A stretch of DNA of 64,000 nt from Candidatus Heimdallarchaeota archaeon (GTDB lineage Archaea; Asgardarchaeota; Heimdallarchaeia; Hodarchaeales; Hodarchaeaceae), in contig CP070695.1 in NCBI GenBank assembly GCA_020353515.1, positions 4,529,414 through 4,593,413 of the forward strand. Reading direction: 5' to 3'. The translations under genes and the position numbers were made by a program. The notes below the pieces were generated by a model. The model ran no database searches and was not told where the DNA came from. It was given only the letters and a program-made list of their open reading frames with translations. The number at the start of each line of letters is the position of its first letter. The first letter of the stretch is position 1. Below, piece after piece: positions 35,311 through 44,367 of this stretch.

Positions 35311-37242
35311 ATGGAATTACCAGGAATGGATATTACTATTCTAGCAGTACATTGGGATGATATTTCAGGCCCATCTATCATCTCATTATTCCCGCATACG
35401 ACTTTAAACGATCCTGAATCCGTTGCACTGCAGATTTATCTCGCATCAGTGACAGTTTTTGGCCAACATGGACATTCACAAAGAACTGAATTTTCTGTCC
35501 CTTTGTTAAGCCTAGGTCAAGATATCACAGCCCGTGTGGCATTTGATTCATGGCCTGATACATCCTTACGGGGAAAAGAGCGCCCTTTCTTTCTAGCTTT
35601 TATAACAGATCAGACTACAGGAGAAACACTCAAATCTCACCTTAATAATTTTTTTTTTGAATATCTTGATAGTTTGAAGAATGAGAAGTCGAATTTTTCA
35701 GCACAACAAGTCTGGGAATCCGTAATCACATCATTTCAAGCTCCAAAGGATAAAGAATTTGATGCCATTTCTTTTGAAGTCGATTCGGAATATGCTATCC
35801 CACGAGCCCTCACAGATCTTGAAACAGCTAAAGATGCTTGGGAGAACCTCAAAGATAGAAGTCAATTATGGACCGCTTTACGTGTTGCAAACCGATTAGA
35901 GAATGTTGATGATAAAGGAGCAGGATCTGCTTTCTCATTAGTTGGGAAAATCCTCTTAACGGGACACAGTTATCAAGAGGCAGGAGAAGCTTTTGAAAAA
36001 GCGACAAATTGTTACAATCGAGTTCGATTATTTGAGGAAGCCGGAGAAACCTCATATTTAGCTGGTAAATGTGCGTATTATTTAGAAGAATATGAAAAGG
36101 CAATTGATCTTATTCAAGCAGCAACCTTATGGATAAAAGATCCTGCTTTAGTCGCGTCACTAAATTATGACATGGGTATTGTACTCCATGAACAATCACG
36201 TTATGAAGAAGCAAATGTATGTTTTGAAAAGGCAGTTCGATTAGCAACAGATTTAGATACACAAACCGCAGCAGAATACTCTTCAACTTTTGCTAGTAGA
36301 TTGATGTATCAAGCAGAAAAAGAAAAAGAAGAAAATCCTGCATATGCTCTTGGACTAATCCGAAGATCAGCTGATCAAAGAGAAGAGGCCTCACGATTGC
36401 TACAACTGACTGAAGGAGGCTCTCAAACCGCAGCGACATCACTGATATTAGCCGTGAGTGCATATTTTTCACTCGGAAACAAAGAAATGGGGGTTAACTT
36501 ATTAGAGAAAGCAATAGATCTATTTATTGACGCGGAAGATTATATATCTGCAAGCAGGTCGTTATACGATGGTGCTCGGATGATTAGAGATGAAAAAAGA
36601 TCTTATGAGCTACTTTCCCGAGCACTAATTTTGCTGCAAGAAAAAGAAGCTAATTTTCAAGAGGATCGTTTAGTGGGATTAATTTCTTTTGAGAAGGGTA
36701 AAATAGAGGAAAAAATGAACCAGCTCTCAAACGCTCTTAACTCATTCGAGAATGCTATCATTCATTTAACTAAATCGGGCGCTCCCGAGCTAGATTTAAT
36801 ACCTATCCATATTCAATACGCTAATACCCTATTTAAGCTTGAAGATTTTGAAAAAGCTGCAGAATTCTTTCTCACAGGTACTAAAGGATTATCTTCACTT
36901 CTTCCAACAGAAACAGTTGTTGATCAAAAGAAAAAGGCACTCATGAATGCTTTAATTAGTTTACGACGAGCTAGTGCCGCTTATCATAACGCAGCGACCA
37001 TAATTTTAAAAGAAAAGGATGAAACCCGTGCAATTACGATGTTTGCTCATTCTGTTTCTCTTCTAATAGAATGGGTTGAAAACAATCCCAAAGATAATCA
37101 AAACGAAGTAAGAAAAGTGATTGGAACCCGTATCTCGCGATTATCGGTTAAAAAGGATCTTCTTTTGTTAGCGGAATCAAAATTCAAGATTGACTCAATG
37201 ATTGAAAGTTTGGATATGGCTCTTCAAACTTTTCGGACGTAA
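35311..37242 (+). CDS. TPR protein with N-terminal longin/roadblock-like domain
   Basis: 643 residues. The first 115 residues look like a longin- or roadblock-type domain, with MDITILAVHWDDISGPSIIS, a strand/helix alternation and a closing helix (HLNNFFFEYLDSL). From about 190 to 600 follow SNAP-like TPR helices (SYQEAGEAFEKATNCYNRVR, LFEEAGETSYLAGKCAYYLE, YEEANVCFEKAVRLATD). Longin and roadblock domains commonly dock small GTPases, which would fit an Asgard membrane-traffic-like role. That is inference. ATG start at 35311. Last gene of the three-gene cluster. Confidence 0.7.
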   Translation: MELPGMDITILAVHWDDISGPSIISLFPHTTLNDPESVALQIYLASVTVFGQHGHSQRTEFSVPLLSLGQDITARVAFDSWPDTSLRGKERPFFLAFITDQTTGETLKSHLNNFFFEYLDSLKNEKSNFSAQQVWESVITSFQAPKDKEFDAISFEVDSEYAIPRALTDLETAKDAWENLKDRSQLWTALRVANRLENVDDKGAGSAFSLVGKILLTGHSYQEAGEAFEKATNCYNRVRLFEEAGETSYLAGKCAYYLEEYEKAIDLIQAATLWIKDPALVASLNYDMGIVLHEQSRYEEANVCFEKAVRLATDLDTQTAAEYSSTFASRLMYQAEKEKEENPAYALGLIRRSADQREEASRLLQLTEGGSQTAATSLILAVSAYFSLGNKEMGVNLLEKAIDLFIDAEDYISASRSLYDGARMIRDEKRSYELLSRALILLQEKEANFQEDRLVGLISFEKGKIEEKMNQLSNALNSFENAIIHLTKSGAPELDLIPIHIQYANTLFKLEDFEKAAEFFLTGTKGLSSLLPTETVVDQKKKALMNALISLRRASAAYHNAATIILKEKDETRAITMFAHSVSLLIEWVENNPKDNQNEVRKVIGTRISRLSVKKDLLLLAESKFKIDSMIESLDMALQTFRT

Positions 37243-37267
37243 TTACTCAAACTTCCCTTTGGAAGTA

Positions 37268-39529
37268 CTAAATAAACTTCGGTTTTAACTGATCAATGAG
37301 TTTTTCTTTCTTCATCTGCAGCTTTTCTTTTCGTTCATTCATACGATTGATGATTTCAGAATGTTTACTTTCAGAAATCTCATTATTGAGAAACTTTTCA
37401 TCAGCTGCATTTATAGAGTCATCAATGCCGGAGATAGCTTCTTCTATCTCTAGCAATTGAGGATCTTTTTGTGGATCATCAATGAGATCGAAAGTTGCGC
37501 TATCTGGGCTTGGTTCTTCAACTTTCTTGTCGAGCTCCTTGAGATCCTCATCTGATTTGTGAAATAATTTGACAACTTTTTCCCTATCGTAATGCTTGTT
37601 TTTACGCTTTGTTCCATGTCGTGGGGGTTTTGGGGGCCTTGGGGGCGTTGGGGACTTTAAGGATTTTAAACCTTTGATTGCCTTTAAACCTCTTCTAGGA
37701 GTATCAGTTAAAACTTCGTCCTCCCCTACAATGAATCCTAATTTCTCTCCTCCTGATTCTGCAAATAACAGCTGAGGATCTTCTTTAAAAAGAGTTTCAA
37801 CCCGCTTTGTAAATAATTGATTGAAGTTATGTTGATCCTGTATAATCCTTGATCTCATTTCTTCTAAATCAAGAGGATCCCCTTCTTGAATATCTATTCC
37901 AAAAACCCGTACTTTTTCTCCTTGAGGTGTTTCTATAACAGAAACAAATGGAGTTTGTACAAATGAATAATCAGGGGTTTCTAAAACTGTTACAAATCCA
38001 CCAAGGATTTGTACATATTGTCCAACACCTTTCATTTCAATTACTTTAACAATTCCCCCCAAAATATGAACCAATTCTAACATATTAGATTCAAAAACGT
38101 ATATTCCAGGTAATCTTACCAAAGAATAATCTTCAGTTTCTGTAATTGAATACTTAGATGGAGTGGCATCAACTGAGGAAAAAATACCTTGCGGCCCACG
38201 CCATGCTTTCAGGTCATTTATTGCTCTTTTACTCTTTTCAAAAATATCGGTTACAGCTTCAATCCCGACATTTTTCAGTTCTGTCTCTGTTAATTCGCTC
38301 ATATCTTTAGGGGTCAACTGAAGCTTTACTTTATCCCATTCTTCAGGTGGTAGCCAGATAGTGGTGGTGCCATCAATTTCTTGTTTTTTCGACGTATCCT
38401 GATCTTCGGTTTTTGTCTCTACTTCTGACTTTCCCATAAGAACTAAAGCTGTACCCTTCTCTGTGACTGTTGGAACTGCAATTGTCCCTTTAGCTGCAGT
38501 TAAGGATGTTTTCCCCTTACTTACAAGTTTCATATGGTCAGTTGGAATAGTATACACTCGTTCTGGTTTTTTAAACTCTGTGGCTTGAATTGTTTGAGCG
38601 AAACTTTGAACACGATTGCCAAGCTGACTTGTTGGGTTTATTGCTTGACCTGTGACAGCGTTTGCTAAAGACCCAAATTTATTTTCCTGCGTTTTTGGGG
38701 CAAAAATTAGAATAAAACCTATCAATAAGCTTAAGAAAGAGGTGAATTGAAAGATTTGAAGATATGCTGAACCAACCCATTGGAGTAAAAGAAAAATTAG
38801 AAAACAAAAGCCGCCAAATAGAAAAACATCACGCAATCTTTCCGTTCGGGATCTTAAGGCTTGATATTGATTAAACAAGTCAGTAGCACTAACTGCAGAA
38901 ACTGAGACTTGTTTGGGAGATACTGGAAGCAGACTACCAAGCAAGTACAAAAAGAATGAAATAATGAGCAAAGCATTAAAATCTATAAAAGGAAAATAGA
39001 CAGGATTGAATAGGTAAATTCCCTTAAAAACGTAAATTATCAAAGATACTGTCCAACAAGCTTGAAGGATCTTTTGGATATAGAACCAGTAACCCATTTT
39101 CAGAGTTTGAAAGGAAAAACTGTTCCACAAAATTACAAGAGGGATAATAAGGCTTACAATTGTTCTTTCGAGGTCACCATATGTAAATCCATTCAGATCA
39201 GGAACAACATAATTTGGAGTAGAAATTAAAATCAGAACAAAGAAAATAAAAATCTTTCCCGCACGATTCATTGGAGATGCTGCGGATTTATCATCCTCTA
39301 TGAGGTATTTATACACAGGTATGATTATAAATAGGGCGATTACACCAGTGAATAATGTCGCACGAAATATCACATTTTGTGGGAATAGAAATGCTGAAAG
39401 CCACCAGAATACCAACAGAAGCAAAAAGACTAAATCAAGAAAAGTTCTGGGTTTGAAAAATTGTTCAGTCTGGTCTAAAGCAAATCCTTCTAAAGACCGA
39501 TATTTTGGCAATTGAAATTGTTCCGTCAC
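37268..39529 (-). CDS. Eight-TM membrane protein with long cytosolic, proline-rich tail
   Basis: 753 residues. About eight hydrophobic helices lie between residues 28 and 285 (for example FLDLVFLLLLVFWWLSAF and FLFGGFCFLIFLLLQWVGSAY). The remaining 465 residues are polar. They include a repeated beta segment (LPGIYVFESNMLELVHILGG, IVKVIEMKGVGQYVQILGG, FVTVLETPDYSFVQTPFVSV) near 470-530, a Pro-rich stretch PTPPRPPKPPRHG near 628, and a C-terminal coiled coil with SHOCT-like residues near 690-750. The Pro-rich tract could bind a polyproline-recognition protein such as profilin. It is on the opposite strand to the TPR cluster and converges with it. Function unknown. Confidence 0.65.
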   Translation of the reverse strand: MTEQFQLPKYRSLEGFALDQTEQFFKPRTFLDLVFLLLLVFWWLSAFLFPQNVIFRATLFTGVIALFIIIPVYKYLIEDDKSAASPMNRAGKIFIFFVLILISTPNYVVPDLNGFTYGDLERTIVSLIIPLVILWNSFSFQTLKMGYWFYIQKILQACWTVSLIIYVFKGIYLFNPVYFPFIDFNALLIISFFLYLLGSLLPVSPKQVSVSAVSATDLFNQYQALRSRTERLRDVFLFGGFCFLIFLLLQWVGSAYLQIFQFTSFLSLLIGFILIFAPKTQENKFGSLANAVTGQAINPTSQLGNRVQSFAQTIQATEFKKPERVYTIPTDHMKLVSKGKTSLTAAKGTIAVPTVTEKGTALVLMGKSEVETKTEDQDTSKKQEIDGTTTIWLPPEEWDKVKLQLTPKDMSELTETELKNVGIEAVTDIFEKSKRAINDLKAWRGPQGIFSSVDATPSKYSITETEDYSLVRLPGIYVFESNMLELVHILGGIVKVIEMKGVGQYVQILGGFVTVLETPDYSFVQTPFVSVIETPQGEKVRVFGIDIQEGDPLDLEEMRSRIIQDQHNFNQLFTKRVETLFKEDPQLLFAESGGEKLGFIVGEDEVLTDTPRRGLKAIKGLKSLKSPTPPRPPKPPRHGTKRKNKHYDREKVVKLFHKSDEDLKELDKKVEEPSPDSATFDLIDDPQKDPQLLEIEEAISGIDDSINAADEKFLNNEISESKHSEIINRMNERKEKLQMKKEKLIDQLKPKFI

Positions 39530-39691
39530 GTAAATTCAACCTCTTCATAAGAATGGTCTTTAATAGCCGATTAGTGGTTGTATTGTAAGGGTTGCTTCTC
39601 TTACACTTTCATGTATGAGTCTTACCAAACACCTTTAAATAGTGTAGTTTTGTGGTATTAAACTAAAAAAGTATTAAATCGGTCAGTCAAT

Positions 39692-42600
39692 TTATTGTAT
39701 TAGAAGCTGACCTCCACAGAATGTACAGCCCTCCCGAGTAATTTCCAAAGGATTTACTAGAGCACCACATTCAGAACAAACCGTGAGTTCTTCATTTGGG
39801 GTATTTATTTCCAGAGTATTAACTTCTAATTGGCCATTTCCATTAGTGAATATTTCATTTGTCTCCAATTCTTGGAGTTCATCTTCAGAGATAATGGGAG
39901 TCTTCTCTAGCGGTTCTGTATCTTTTGATTTTAATGGTAGTATTTTAATAGGTTTGATTGATGGTTTATCTTGAAGAAGAATATCTAAACCCTGAGGCGT
40001 TACTTTTCTCCTTACAGGACTTTTTTGACTGATTTGCTTTTTAAATTTCACTCTAGGTTTCTTAACTTTTCTCTTAGTTCTTACATGCCTTTTTGGTTTC
40101 TTCTGATAATCTATTTTTTGTTCCTGACCTTGAGTTGTTGGTAGTTCACTTAAATCCAATTCGATGTTCGTCGTTTCAACTAATTGTTGAGCAGTTTTAG
40201 GATATTTTATCATCCTATCATAAATTCGACCGGGGCCAAAAATATCTTCTGTGTACTGCTTCATATCTATCAGTTTCATTAAATCCTCTTTCGTCGACAA
40301 CTCTCCAAGCATAAAACTAAGTGTGGCTATTGCATGCTTTACTAAAACTTCTTTTATCTTCTTAAATTCAAAATCAAACAGTTGATGAGGGATAACATGA
40401 TTTCCCTTGATATTCAACATTTGAACTCGTGTTCCAGGATCTACAGAATAACCGAGGTCTTTCAAAATATAGGCTGCTGAAACTTGAGGTAATTTTGATT
40501 TGTAAGCTCTCAACGGTTTATTGATCGCCTTGGGTTTAACAAAGTAGCTAGGATCCATTTTGCCCTCTGTCATTTCTGATCGAATCAGATTCGCTTGTCT
40601 ATCAGCATTTTCATATAATTGATTTAATGTAATAGGACTTTCGGGATTATAATGTTCTAAGTATGTGTTAATAATCCTTTCTTGAAAATATTTTTGCAGC
40701 TTTGAAAAATCTGCTCGTTTTGATTCCAGTCCTGTTAATTCCTTCTCAATCCAGGTATGGTTTTCTTGGTTGTAACTATAGACAATGTATTTCTTCTTTC
40801 CCATCATGAATTGGAAATCATAAGGCCCATCTTGCTCAAATTGGATAAGGCTTTTACTTGTTCGTTTAATTTTTTCAATTTCTCCGTTATTTATCCAATA
40901 ATTATCATTTCTTGAGAAAGCTGCAACACGATCATTGAGAATTTTATCAATAAGACTTATTTTGTAGACCTTTGATCCATTTCTGTTATGAGAATTTTCA
41001 ATTGTGACTGGAAAGTCTAAAGGAAATAATTTTGGTACCCAAAGCCATACTCCATCAGTATCTAACTCTACAACCAGTCCAATTTGTTCTAGTTGGTTCG
41101 CTGCCCAAAATATTAAATCAGCTGATAATTTCGTCGTAATGCCAGCACAGGGCATACTTGCATTCCTCACGCCTCCTTTCATACCTAGAAGGCCATAAAT
41201 ACTATTTAAAGGAACTTTCATACCAATTTGGGTACTTTCGTGGAATTTTTGTTGTCGTAGCAACCTTTGAGGGACTGGTTGATTATGATATTTCTGTGTA
41301 ATGATTTGTGAGAGTCTTTTAGCCTCAATCTTATGTCTAACCCGGGTATTGAAGAAATCGTCCATAATCCTTGCGACAAAATTGTAAGCTTTTTGACAAA
41401 CACGTGATCGAACAGACAGTAATATTGTTATTTTCTTAGTTCTTACATCCAAACTCAAAAATGAATTGTCTGGGAGCTGAATGTTCTCTGAAATATCTTC
41501 AAAGATGTCAAAATGATTTGTATTCAGCTTTGTTGTAAGTGTTGTCGCTTCAATTGCGTTGCGGAGCCATTGTTGAAGAGCTACAAACGGATCTTTCGAG
41601 ATATTTGATCCAAGATATGTGTGATTAACAGATACCTTTTCTAATTGTGATCCATTTTTGAGGATATAGGCTTCAGTCTTCTTCCCATCAAAGGTGAATA
41701 TTTCTCGAGACCGAGTGATACCATTTTGAATTGGTACATATTTTTTGCATTTTGCTTCATCCTGGGCTTTACAAACTGCACATTTAGCAGACCTAGTATC
41801 TTTAAAACGGCATGGTCGGTTTGCTGAAAGTTTAATAACCCAATCACCTTCAAAGAAACAACTGTTATCAGGTTCAACGAATTCACATACACGACACTTT
41901 GATATGGAAACTATACCTGATGGTTGAAGCTTGTATTGACGAATTTGAGATGGATACATTGATGTTACATCAACATGAACCCCTTTAAGTTGGGTCTTTC
42001 CATTTAAAGAAGATAGTTGGTCTATTTGAGCTAACACATCTTCAGCGACTTTTTCAACATTTATGGGATGATAGCTGGAGATTTCCTCTAAGATATCTCG
42101 GATAGAATTCAGTTGTCGAGTTAGTTCTTGATGTGGGGTTCCATTTTTTAAGAGCTCAACCTCTATTTCCTTTAAGAATCGTACTGGATCCTCTGAGTAT
42201 TCCACTTTCACTTCCCCCAATTCAGCTAATAGTCGTTTCTCAAATTCTTCTTTTATTACTTCTTTAGTTATTCTATTACTTTCTTTTACAATTACACCTT
42301 CAATGGTCTTTTTTAAGTTATCTAATACATCCTTGTTTACGGAATAATCGTAATAAAGATCACTTCGCCATATCCCTGGTCTTTTAGCCTCAACTAATCC
42401 CCCTGTGTAAGCTAATGACTCGATGACGACGCTAGGAGAAAAAGATGCTATATCGTTCTGTCCTATTCTCCTTCTTCCGATTATTTGATGTTTAAAATCC
42501 TCCGCATCAATTAAAAGGTCATCTAATGAACCTGCTCGTCGTGTTAATAATTCTGAAGCTGTAACTGGAAATATCTGGCCCATTGAAATGAAAAAATCAA

Positions 42601-43975
42601 GAACTATTTCTCGAACATATTTCCAAGTGATATACCCATCACAGCCTGCATAAGCAACGGCTGAGACTGGATCTTTTTTGATATTTAAGAGGATTTCTCT
42701 CCCTAAAGGTATTATTTTTAGCTTTTTCTCAACACTTGGTTTTAATCCAAGATCCTTTTTGGGTAGATAGCTATATTTTTCATTAAACAGGTATGCATCC
42801 AAATGGATAATTCCAGCACTAGTAACATGATCAATATTTGCTGATGAATAATATTTGTGTAAATCCTTTCTACTCAAGTTTCTTCCTTGACGAAATTTGA
42901 TTTCGAAACCTGTTTCTTTTTCTAAAGAAATTTTATACTTTTCTGAACGAATGGCGAGAAATGGGATATCAAAACGGCCCCCAAAGAAGTCTGTAAAAAC
43001 ATCTGGACGATAATCATCAACAGTTTGATAGAAGATTCGGATTAATTCTTTTTCAGTTGATACAATAATCACTTCTAACAGATACTTCTCGATTACATCT
43101 GTAAATTCCTGTACTGCTTCGGAGAAGACCCAATCAACCCAAGGTTTAGAATGATGTTCATCCTTTTGACGAAGGAGCATATAAAGATGTTTTTTTAGAT
43201 CTTTGGTATCAACTACTTTTGAATTAACAAGTAATTTGTTTTCGATTCCTGTAAACATTGATATCATTGATATTTGATCTTTATTAGGATTAGGATCACG
43301 TGTTTGCTCAAAATCGGTTTCAATATCAAATGCTAATATTTTTAAATGAGGAGGGGTTTTATTAGCTAATGGAGAAAGGTTTAGGATTTCTCCCCTGCTG
43401 ATTTCAGCAAGAAACCAGGCTCCAACTCGAACATCATGATCTATTGCACAACGATGATGAAATAACACATCAGCTTCACGCCATTCTTTTACTCCAGATA
43501 TTTCCTCGGTTTTTGTTCGGAGATTTGGAACTGATCCAGGACGATCCACGGTTACTTTAAGAAAACGATTTTTAACTAAAAAAGTCAGATTAGCTGCGTC
43601 ATAGTAATCACCACTCTCCACTCTAATTATCTGTTGGTCTCCAATCTCTCTGATTTGAGTCATTATACGATTGAGTTCTTCCTGTGACAATCCATCCTCA
43701 AGCAACAAGAAAAAGTAAGGTTCATGTCTTAAGAAAGCTTTTCTCTTCTGATGATCTTCATCTAGAAAATAAATTTGAATCCCATTAATTAGTTGCGATT
43801 TATTAAACTTTCTATTTTCGTACTGAGGATTGGTTTCATAAGTATCCTCCCATTGACTATGTGTTTCATAATCTAAAATGAAAATAGGTATTCTTTCACG
43901 TTCATTGTAACGAAATGGTTGGAACCATGATCTGTAGCCTGCATGAAAAGACCGTGATCGCGGTGTTTTTGACAT
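39692..43975 (-). CDS. polB: Family B DNA polymerase related to eukaryotic Pol epsilon
   Basis: About 1,427 residues. The exonuclease motifs are AFDIETD (near 220), FGGRFDIPFL and YAGCDGYITWKYV. The polymerase motifs are A DVTSMYPSQIRQYKLQPSG (near 668), B LNSIYGLLGMKGG (near 930) and C VELDTDGVWLWVP (near 978). The NRLQPSA-like step after motif A, the ELDTDGxW form of motif C, YTGGLVEAKRPGIWRSD, and thumb region ESKRADFSKLQKYFQ match Pol epsilon rather than archaeal PolB1-3. The insertion after motif A has C-x2-C-x8-C, the spacing of the Fe-S cysteines in yeast Pol2. A C-terminal CSEC...CTFC zinc ribbon closes the protein. The TTG at 43990 is an alternative start. Confidence 0.92.
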   Translation of the reverse strand: MSKTPRSRSFHAGYRSWFQPFRYNERERIPIFILDYETHSQWEDTYETNPQYENRKFNKSQLINGIQIYFLDEDHQKRKAFLRHEPYFFLLLEDGLSQEELNRIMTQIREIGDQQIIRVESGDYYDAANLTFLVKNRFLKVTVDRPGSVPNLRTKTEEISGVKEWREADVLFHHRCAIDHDVRVGAWFLAEISRGEILNLSPLANKTPPHLKILAFDIETDFEQTRDPNPNKDQISMISMFTGIENKLLVNSKVVDTKDLKKHLYMLLRQKDEHHSKPWVDWVFSEAVQEFTDVIEKYLLEVIIVSTEKELIRIFYQTVDDYRPDVFTDFFGGRFDIPFLAIRSEKYKISLEKETGFEIKFRQGRNLSRKDLHKYYSSANIDHVTSAGIIHLDAYLFNEKYSYLPKKDLGLKPSVEKKLKIIPLGREILLNIKKDPVSAVAYAGCDGYITWKYVREIVLDFFISMGQIFPVTASELLTRRAGSLDDLLIDAEDFKHQIIGRRRIGQNDIASFSPSVVIESLAYTGGLVEAKRPGIWRSDLYYDYSVNKDVLDNLKKTIEGVIVKESNRITKEVIKEEFEKRLLAELGEVKVEYSEDPVRFLKEIEVELLKNGTPHQELTRQLNSIRDILEEISSYHPINVEKVAEDVLAQIDQLSSLNGKTQLKGVHVDVTSMYPSQIRQYKLQPSGIVSISKCRVCEFVEPDNSCFFEGDWVIKLSANRPCRFKDTRSAKCAVCKAQDEAKCKKYVPIQNGITRSREIFTFDGKKTEAYILKNGSQLEKVSVNHTYLGSNISKDPFVALQQWLRNAIEATTLTTKLNTNHFDIFEDISENIQLPDNSFLSLDVRTKKITILLSVRSRVCQKAYNFVARIMDDFFNTRVRHKIEAKRLSQIITQKYHNQPVPQRLLRQQKFHESTQIGMKVPLNSIYGLLGMKGGVRNASMPCAGITTKLSADLIFWAANQLEQIGLVVELDTDGVWLWVPKLFPLDFPVTIENSHNRNGSKVYKISLIDKILNDRVAAFSRNDNYWINNGEIEKIKRTSKSLIQFEQDGPYDFQFMMGKKKYIVYSYNQENHTWIEKELTGLESKRADFSKLQKYFQERIINTYLEHYNPESPITLNQLYENADRQANLIRSEMTEGKMDPSYFVKPKAINKPLRAYKSKLPQVSAAYILKDLGYSVDPGTRVQMLNIKGNHVIPHQLFDFEFKKIKEVLVKHAIATLSFMLGELSTKEDLMKLIDMKQYTEDIFGPGRIYDRMIKYPKTAQQLVETTNIELDLSELPTTQGQEQKIDYQKKPKRHVRTKRKVKKPRVKFKKQISQKSPVRRKVTPQGLDILLQDKPSIKPIKILPLKSKDTEPLEKTPIISEDELQELETNEIFTNGNGQLEVNTLEINTPNEELTVCSECGALVNPLEITREGCTFCGGQLLIQ

Positions 43976-44358
43976 AATACGTACCAGCAACGAATAAAAT
44001 GGAAAGGGATAATGTAGCTACAAACTTATGAGGGGAGCTTTCAGGCGTTGATTCATCTTCTTTTAGACTCTTCGTAATCAGACGACGATGTTATCCTCTT
44101 TGCGCTTCTAAAATAAGAGATCAACAAATTCGGAAAAAACCCCTCTAATGAATCAAGTGTTATAATCTGACTTATCTCGATTTAAAAAGGTTCATGATAC
44201 CTCTTGGCTTTTATAAGGAAGATATATCTATGTAAAGTGCCTTTATAAACTATGATTTTAATTTTCTTCTTCATTCCTTCAACAGGTTTAGAAACTAACA
44301 AAAAACGAAAATAAATGATTATAGTCGGAATTTTTTGCATTAACAAAGTATTAACATA
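43976..44358. other. Divergent intergenic region between polymerase and methyltransferase
   Basis: About 380 AT-rich bases that must carry promoters for both divergent genes. TTTATAAGG near 44210 and TTTATAAAC near 44242 are plausible TATA elements. No ORF, repeat or RNA gene was recognised. Confidence 0.4.
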
Positions 44359-44363
44359 GGTGA
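44359..44363 (+). promoter_or_regulatory. Ribosome binding site GGTGA for GTG 44368
   Basis: GGTGA lies four bases before the GTG at 44368 and fixes that start, as no other start codon fits the spacing. Confidence 0.6.
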
Positions 44364-44367
44364 CATT

